DNA from: Trichobilharzia szidati
Lineage: Eukaryota; Platyhelminthes; Trematoda; Strigeidida; Schistosomatidae
Length of the DNA stretch: 64,000 bases
Reading direction: 5' to 3'
NCBI GenBank assembly: GCA_944472155.2
Contig: OX235277.1
Location: 31,816,804 to 31,880,803 of the forward strand
Positions 50,201-59,200 of this stretch are shown piece by piece (the stretch's first letter is position 1; the number at the start of each line of letters is the position of its first letter). Position numbers and translations under genes: made by a program. The notes beneath the pieces were generated by a model. The model made no database searches, had not been told where the DNA came from, and was given only the letters and a program-made list of their open reading frames with translations.

Positions 50201-53200
50201 CACTGAGAAGAGAAGGGAATACTAGTGAGCACTATCGTCATCTGATAACGTCATCAGTGCGCTGTCTTTATCCTTCTCTCACTCGAATAGTTTCGCTTCA
50301 TGCATGCTAACTTCATATTAGAACTCTGCGACATCATCCTAAAAGTTATTCACTAACAACCACTTGTTTTACATTCAAAATTTTGACTTTTGAAGATTTC
50401 ATCAATCTGGAATTACCCGTCCGTTTTTTATTGATTTTCAGCTTTGTGTTTATCTCTAAAGCGTGGTGGGTAGCTATTCTCAAGTAGTGTCTTCCTCAAA
50501 AGAGTGATCTCTTCTACTGATTTGGGGCTGCATATTCTACAGATTTTATTCGCAAGAAATATTATCAGGTTCCACTTGCGATTGATGGATATCCAACTCT
50601 AAAAGTTGGTCAGCCGGCCGTTCCACGTTGACTTTCGATGTATTGATCTCTTTAGTGTCCCATCAGTCTTCTTTGTTAGTCAGACAACCAGAAATTAGAT
50701 TGTCTCTGTGGTTTCTGCTTCTCATTTCTGAACGTAGAAGAGTAGATCATTCTTTTGAGGAAGACACTACTTGCGAATAGCTATCCACCACGCTTTATAG
50801 ATAAACATATAAAGCTGAAAATCAACAAAGAACAACTCATCTCTGTGCCGAAGAAGATGTTATACATGGATGTGGCGTTCAAAGGTAACCTTCTAGCTGA
50901 CATCCTAAAGAGAAGAATGTATAACGCGCTGAAAAGAACATTCTCTGCTGCTACGTCACAATTGGTATTCTCAAGCCGCCCATTGTTCTTCAACAACTCC
51001 AAAGATAAACTATCGCATTTGACCACCTCCATGTGTATCTACTTGCTCATGTGGAGCGAGATATATAGGTCGTTCGATGTATGTTTTATCTAAAGGACTC
51101 AAAGAACATTATCCCGCTTGACTACGAAAAGGTAACAGTTAATCACTAAAGAGTGCTATAATTGAACATATAATCAATACTGGTCACTCAATATGCAAGG
51201 AGAATTCATTCAGTGAATATCCTCCGGCATATATTATTTTTGATCGACTGTTTATCATCTTTTACTTTCATCTTCTTTCGCTTTTTTTGAACAGGTATGA
51301 TAATATCACTTCATCGAAACTCTTTTCACCATCGATAATAATTCAACCAAGTCTGTTTATTCCAAATTTTGTTCAATGCTTATTTGCTCAATTCGCTTTT
51401 CTCCTACTTACTGTTTTATTGCCTCGAAGTTTAGAATATCAGTGCAGATTAATTAAACAATGGAGATTGAAAGTGAGTGTTAAGTTTTTTTGTAGACAAA
51501 CGGTCAAGCATGGTAAAACATTTTGAGAAGTATTTACATATTTATGACTAGGCTATGAGTTACACTTTTGTAGTTTATGTATATGAATGAGTCTGTAATT
51601 CATTGATTGGTTGGAAGTTGATTCATGTAGCCACTGAGTCAGAGTTGTTGAAGGTGGTAGCATTTCTTTGGCACAAGCTGAAGAATGCTTAGGTTATTAT
51701 TTTTTTACGACTTTATTTTTTGTCCAATGTTGGTTTCCAGGGATTTGATTGCTTGGAGGTTTTATCACGACTTAACATTTGGAGTACCACTGGGAAACGA
51801 GGGAGTGCTGGATAGCCGTTTTGTCCTAGTTTGGGACTTTTCAGTAGTACACTCCACCGGGATTGAGACCCAGGACCTTCTAGGTTGAAGGTATCCTCAC
51901 AAACCACTTAACCACTGGGACCTCACCCCAATGGCCTACTAATCCCAACTACTGGCAATTCGTGAATTTTCAAGTATTGGTTTGATAGTGATTTTGTTTA
52001 ATTGCATGGAGGATTTCATCATGAGCTGACATCAGTTAGAGAACCACTGAATTCTTAGCGTCACCACTAGTCAGTGTCAATGACGTGTGCTTGTCCTCAC
52101 ACTCGACCGTGGTGAACCCTAGTGGTCACGACTTCTTATTAGGACTTCAGGCGACTTTATGCTGTAAGCAGTCACTAGTGAGAACTAGATTAATTCTCAA
52201 ATGTCAATTTGCAAGGATTCGTTTGATTTCAACTTTGATCATGAATGAAGGCCTTCACTGCAACAAGTATGATAGTGTTTCCATTGGGATTCAAACCTTA
52301 AACCCATCATCTTAAACCTCGAAGCTCCATTATCCATTAGATTACTGATCCATCTTTCGTGAACTAAATATCAATTCTTGAAGTTTTCAGCTGATGGTGG
52401 TTTAAATAATAATAGTAAAACTTTAGTAGCACTGTTATGAGTCAATGGTTTATTGGCTTAAGCACTCAGCTTTTAACCCATATGTCCAGAGTTTAGATCC
52501 CACCTTACCCACTATAACCTTCCTGAGAAATTCAGTAGTATCACCCGTGCTCACAGAATAAGCGAAAGTCACAGCATTGTGTATGGAAAATCTGTTCTGG
52601 GTAGCTGAGGTCTAGCAACTGTCATTTTGTTTACCAATTGTTGTTACTCCTCGTAAGGGGGGGACTACATGTGTATGGAGGACGTCTGCTTTTGTTGATC
52701 GGAGTCAATTGTGTATTTGGGTAAAATGCTCTAGCTGTGGCAGGTTATGATTATTACTGTACAATAGATGGGATAAAGAATGACTGTTGTTTGAGTGATT
52801 GTTTGCACTAGTAGAAAAATTCGATTATAACTAATAGCGTTGTATGGTTTTATCCTTGGTATGGAAAGAAATACTGTATGTGAAACAAGATTCTTCTTAA
52901 TTAACTTAATGCTCTGTTGTTGTTTTTTCCTTGAAAAACGTGTTAAGACTCAATCAGCCGTGGAGAAGTTAAACTTGACAACTGTAGCTCTAGCGCGTCT
53001 ACTAGTTTCAATTGTACCACGTTTTGTGATTGCTAGACTGTCGAATCCCGAGAGAACAATGGAAGTATATAGTAAACCACAACATAATATCGGTATAGTG
53101 TTAATACAATTTGTTGTCATACCATCACAATCTTCACCGACTTCACTGATACAGATGCAGAAGGAACAGCAACAGAAACAAGCAGCTGACTGTACAAATA

Positions 53201-56200
53201 CTGCTCCTGTTGCTACTAACACTGCCAATACAACCACAGGAATAACAGCGGATAAACCAAATGATGAGAAATCGAAGTCAAAGTTAACGGCGAATGAAGA
53301 ACCAACACAGATTGCTGATCGTATACGCCTGTTAAATCATGTTATACATCTAGTCGATTCAATTGCACTTGGTCAACAGTCAACAGTGTCAGATAATTCA
53401 GAAAATTCTAATAATATTCACGAACAATCCTGTAAAGATCATACATTAGAGAAAAATGATAACAGTAACAATAAGATATTTTCATCTTTGTCATCATCAG
53501 CAACATCATCGTCAATATCCGTATCTAAATTGAATTTACTGAAAATTTATTCTGGTGGATTTATGGTTGGTTATGCAGCTGGTGTCAGAGGACTTGGGAA
53601 TTCTGTAAGTATGCTATTTCCAAAAACAAAAGTATCACTTAGGTCGGAAATTTTCGAACTAATTAAAATGAATTTAGATGACTTAATCAAGTGTTTGTTT
53701 TCGTCTATTTCATTTCAAAGTATCGTTTCATGAGAATGAGAAAATAATAATATGTGTGTGTTAGGGAAACATGGAGAGGGTGCGCCGGCAGTTTAAAGGT
53801 AGAATGCTAGTCAGTCGTGCATTCAGGGATTGATTCCCGATAGTATTCCATGAATAGTGGGAAGGTTAGTTGTAAGGCTAGTAGCGCCTTCTGTATAAAA
53901 GAGCACACCACCGCCAATGAAACTTCAAAACCCAATCCTGAAGCCACATTTTCCACTCGGGATGCAGAGGAATGGTATCGTGACATGCGGGCATGTTACG
54001 TAAGTTGATTAACCGGTGAGACTGAGTTGTTCTAGGGTGACATAAACGGTAATTTCTATACTGCGTCATGCATTTCTCCAATAATCCTTCCTCCTCTTTC
54101 TAATCATTATTATCAGACTGATGCTTTTCGAAAGTAAATTAGGGTTGGTTGGGTAGGTTATGGAATGAATTTTCATCTCTTTAACATACAATATTCACAC
54201 TGGTAATGATCGTATTACAACAATAGATAGAAGCAAATCTGAAAGTGATACTACAAAATAACCCAAATAGGACGAAATGCGCATCCTGGATTCCACTACT
54301 AGTCAACATCCAGCAATTAACTGCAAAATAACCAACACTTGTAAAAACTATATTTGTAAAATCTCAGCGAAATTGAAATGATTAATTCCAACGTTTCGTT
54401 CAGCAAACTGGTCTGGACTTCTTCAGGGAAATTAATCGAAATTAACATAACAGAGGTTTATACATAAAAAGGGCATCTCTTGTTTTTTAAAAACTTTGTC
54501 CAATCATATGAATCATGAAACAGATATCAACATGTATAATAAACAAAATTGTATGATTTGTGATCAAAATTTGACCTCAGACTTTCATATACTATTCAAA
54601 CAATTAGTCCCTTTGGATTAATCTCATACAGACTAAACTGTGTGTAGAAAAAATAATAGACTTCAACCTTCGCCTACCATGAACTACTTGACCTATTTAA
54701 ATATGATTGGTCATTAGTATGTACTTTTGTTTTTTATATAGCTGAGTCATGAACTTTATTTTATTTTATCATTGTTAACCATGTTAGTTGTAAAGCAGTT
54801 GTAAAGAAACTACAAAATGATATCATCTAGCGAAATTTGTCTTCTAAATGCCTTATTCAAATTTCATATATTAGTCTACTTTTGTTAAGCAGAGTGTACT
54901 TTTTATCAGATTACGTTCGACTAAAAGTTCATGATCGTAGAGAACTGAATATGAAAATAAATGTGTATTGCAGTATACAATGTGTGTATGGGTAAACAGT
55001 TGTAAAACATTTGTTTCATTTCACACATTCGTTATTTCATTATGAGCCTCTCATTTCAGTCTTACTATCTCCTCTTTAATACATACCACTCCTGACACCT
55101 TTTATAACCTTGAACTGCAAAACATTTGTTAGCCTCTCCATTAGAAGATATGGACAGTCGGGAATTTAGACCAAGTATGATTAGTTAGTGATACATATCC
55201 ATTTTTTATTTATTAATCAGGATTTGCCATGCATCAACTAACATCACGCCTTCACGTCTGTTCAAACTGTTGGGATTCACCCACATGTGTAGGACTTCCG
55301 CAGTCAGTCTTTCTCTATACGAACCAAAACCTTTCTTTAGAACCTCATTCCTATCAAAGTCGATTTTGTGTCCCGTTTCTATAAAATGCAGTGCTGTGCA
55401 ATCGCCGATCTGTTTTCTAGCTTCCTTAAGTCTGCAGAGGTCTTTGAAACCACCTTTAGACATTTCTTATGCTCTTTTACTCTTATATTTACCTGTCTGG
55501 AAGTTTCTCCTGCATATACGGCGTCACAGTCCCCACAATTGATCTGGTACACACAATTCTGTTAGTTTTTTCTTCTATTTAATCCTTAACTTTCACCAGT
55601 GATGAGCGTAAAGTGTTAGTTGTGCGGAAATACACTGTTATTTCATGATTGTTAAGGATTCGCTTTATCTCACTGGATGTTTCTTTGCGGTAAGGAATCA
55701 CCGCTGTACTAACCCAATTCTTAGCAACAGGTTTCGATCCATCTTTATCACCACATTTTAAATATCTTTTTATGAAGGGTTTATGATAATTATTTGATTC
55801 AAGAGTGGATTGAACCAATTTTAGTCCCCTGCTGATCTCTTCCTCCTCAGTAACTAGACGTTTGGTTCTGCTAATCAGATTCTTGGCCACAGTTACCTTG
55901 GTGGTAAAGGGGTGTGCTAAATAGTAGTCTAGGTATCTATCCGAATTTGTCGGCTTTCTGAAAATGTTTATTTTAAATTTACCATGTGGTTTTCTTTTTA
56001 CTGAACAGTCCAGGAACGCCAACTCATTCTCATCGGATTCAAACTCTTTGGAAAGCTTGATGGTTTCTGACATTGTTTATTAAGTGAAAAAGTTCACTCA
56101 ACAAACTACGTCTGATTATGACGAAGGTATCATCTTAACCACATTTTTGGATGACCAGAGCATCTCATAACTGCATTTGTTTCTAATGTGTGCATAAACA

Positions 56201-59200
56201 GATTGGCGACTAGTTGAGGTACTGGTGATGCCATAGCAATGCCCTCTGTCTGACGGTAAAGAACCCCTCTAAATGTAAATAACGTGGAATGTAGACACAG
56301 TTCCAATGCCTTCATAATTTCGTCTGGATTTTAAGGACAACGACCGCTGAGTTCGTCGTCAGAACAAAATAAATTATGAATAACACTTAAAGAATCATTA
56401 ACAGGAACATTCGTGAATAATGAATAGACGTCGAAACTTGCCATTACTTCATCTTCTTGAATATGAGTCAAGTTGATTTTTCTCTTAAATTCATACGAAT
56501 TCTTCACTCCATGTTCCACTTTTATTTCATATTAGCTTAGTGTTCGATAAATGTATTTAGCGGGCATGTTGTTCGGGGAATTAGTAAAACCCACAACTGA
56601 ACGTAATGGAACTTCTGGTTTGTGTATTTCTGGTAATCGATAAATCTGCAGGGCGACAACTTTTTGGAACTAGAGTAAACCAGTGGTATTCCATGATTTC
56701 AGTCAACTGATTGTTATTGACTAAAAATTATGAAAATTTATCCTTACTTTTCAGATTTATTTAAGGTCAAGGTAAGCTTCAGAACTTGATAGTTATTGTT
56801 GTTATCGTTGCCTTTTTGCTTTGTGTTCGTTAAGGGTTTTTAAACTAGTCCTTTTTCGCCTACTCATTTCTCCTGTTTTGATATGTAAATGCTTAGGATT
56901 CTCAAGTCATTCAGTCTGCAGCTACGCAATGGACATGCTTGATAAAATTTATTGAACAAGTGATTATTGTTTGCGATCAGTTGAATAAAAAATCGAATTG
57001 CCAGTCGTCCACTTCAACGTCATCTTCATCATCAAATGGTCAGATTTATGTTCAAGCTGGTAAGTTCAAACAGTTTGAAAGTTGACTGTCTTTAAGTGAT
57101 ATTTTATAAATTTCCAAGTGTTAGTTTGCAGATATTTCATTGGTTTCAAGTCTGATAGCGGATTGATGTCAGTTAGAGATAACCGTTGAAAACCGTCAGG
57201 GAGTACTTGACAGCGGCTTCATCCTTGTCTGGGACTCTTCATGAGTACACACCCACCACTCCAAAGGGAGTTGAACCCAGGACCTTCAGTTTATGAGGTG
57301 AGCTTGTGGGATGGAATTGGCCCATGAAGTAATTCACATTGAAGTTAGAAAACTGAAAGTGTTATGTAAAAATACAATGAAAGGCGCTGTTTTTAGTTGG
57401 TAGTGAACAGCAGTAGGATCCAGGGTGCGTATTTCGTCCTGTTTTGGGACTCATCATCATCTTAATGCACCTGAATTTCTAGTGAGTGATTTTCCTACTA
57501 AGACTCGAACCCAACAGTCATCGTTTCAAATGCCGGCATATTATCCACTAGGTCACTAGCGTCACCTGGCCACTCACAGATAGGATGAAATGTGCTTCCG
57601 AGATTCCAATGTTAGTCACCGCCGACGAAAAATAATTTCATGGTGGTCTTTAGACATCGTTAAAGCATCCGTACTGGCAGCTGAGATGTCAACAGAGAGA
57701 GAGGATTGTTGTCCAATATGATCAGTCAATGGGATGTGCGAAGTTCTCCTGAAGACAGTGAAAGCCATATATATATATATCATATTGAAAGTTGGATAAT
57801 TTTGAGTCTTAAGCAATGCTGTCACGAGGCAAATTTTAATGCTGACCGAGATAAACTTACAAATTTTGACCATCTCAGTTTTGCTTTCAGCAAATAAATA
57901 CATACGTCTAGTGTTATAAAACCATTATATAATATACTGTCGTTCAAATTCTCAATATGACATTGATCTTACACATGCATATTTCATCTTCCAAAACATG
58001 TGGTCGACGCTAATGTGGCGTGTGCTACTGACAAGATTTATTAGTGGTTTATAAAGAGGCGTTCATCCGCACAAAAACATCAAATAGCGGATAGATAGAT
58101 TTGATCTCAAAGAAAACAAATGAAACAGGTTTGTGGCAAGACATAGGAAACACGAAAAGAAGACAAAGAAACACAGTAAATAGGGCAGAAGTAGCACAAC
58201 GCGGAAGATTTGTGCAAATGGTGGTTTGGAGATAAGGCGTATATAATTTCCCTATATATAAATATCAAATTCCAAATAAACATTCGGTTACCAAGTCTCT
58301 TGTCTTCTACCGTTACATTAGTATTTTTGATTGTATCAAGTGATTATATTATTCATTCCCTGCATTACTTGTGGAAAATAGAGCTTCAGGAGCGCATCTT
58401 CTTTGCACCCAGTTCTGTGACGTCATTTTCAGCCAGCTCGACAATGTACTTACAAGTTTTCATTTCCTCTTTACATGATCGTCACCATGTCCTACTTGGA
58501 CGCCTAACCCGGCGCTTCCTATTCGGGGACCTGGAGTATGGTGTATCACTCAACAGTCTTTTCACCATGTGTCCAATTCATCTTCATTTCTGATTCTAGA
58601 ATTTTAGAATGTTGTTGAAGAAAATTTCTCAAAAGATAATCAGAATACGAGCAAAAAATTGTATGCATGTTACTGTAATGAAGTGATTTCTGAACGAAGC
58701 TTTGAACATGTGTTTCGTGTGTATACATTATTTCATATTATTGTGCTTCCTATCCTCTTTCACTGAAATTATATTTATTTTTTATTTTCGTTTCAGCTCT
58801 TCATTTTGGATCATGTATACTTGGTTTTGTATCCAGTCAACATCCCGTTTTCACTTTATGGGGAGAACCATTAGAAATATGTCGTCAACTGTTATCTAAA
58901 CACCAGTTAACTCATTTAAACTCACAGCATTTTATTCTAGCCACAGATGAATTGATTAGTTTACTTCCATTGAATCTTTTGAATTCTTCTACTTCAATTG
59001 GTGCAACTTCTGCGCCTTTGCCTCCCTCATCATCTTGCTCTTCAACTGGTGTCAGTACTAATCTATTAAATCAACATTTATTCACATGGTGTACTGTAGA
59101 TCCTACTGTTGGAAGAATTATACCATCTGTACAACTTCAACGTCCACCATCATCGTCACTTTTGAAGACAAGAGATGGACGACCACCTTTTATTGATCGT

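Larger units (their letters stand above)
51473..52947 (+). other. Intron 8 (1.5 kb)
   Basis: Contains SINE copies; 52115-52430 shows nothing recognised. Acceptor is cgtgttaag preceded by a ttgttgttttttccttg tract. Confidence 0.6.
53605..56896 (+). other. Intron 9 (3.3 kb)
   Basis: Contains a tRNA-Gly-like SINE, an Sm-alpha relic and PLE-3. 54660-55200 shows no feature beyond AT-rich sequence that could be PLE-3 3' noncoding DNA. Confidence 0.65.
57060..58796 (+). other. Intron 10 (1.7 kb)
   Basis: SINE and Sm-alpha copies on the left, an SR2 3' fragment on the right. 57645-58330 has a TA microsatellite (57767-57782) and nothing else recognised. Confidence 0.65.

Noticed and set aside
58210..58593. 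127-codon + strand frame
   Set aside because: Its right half is the antisense of an SR2-like 3' end; the left half has no support.
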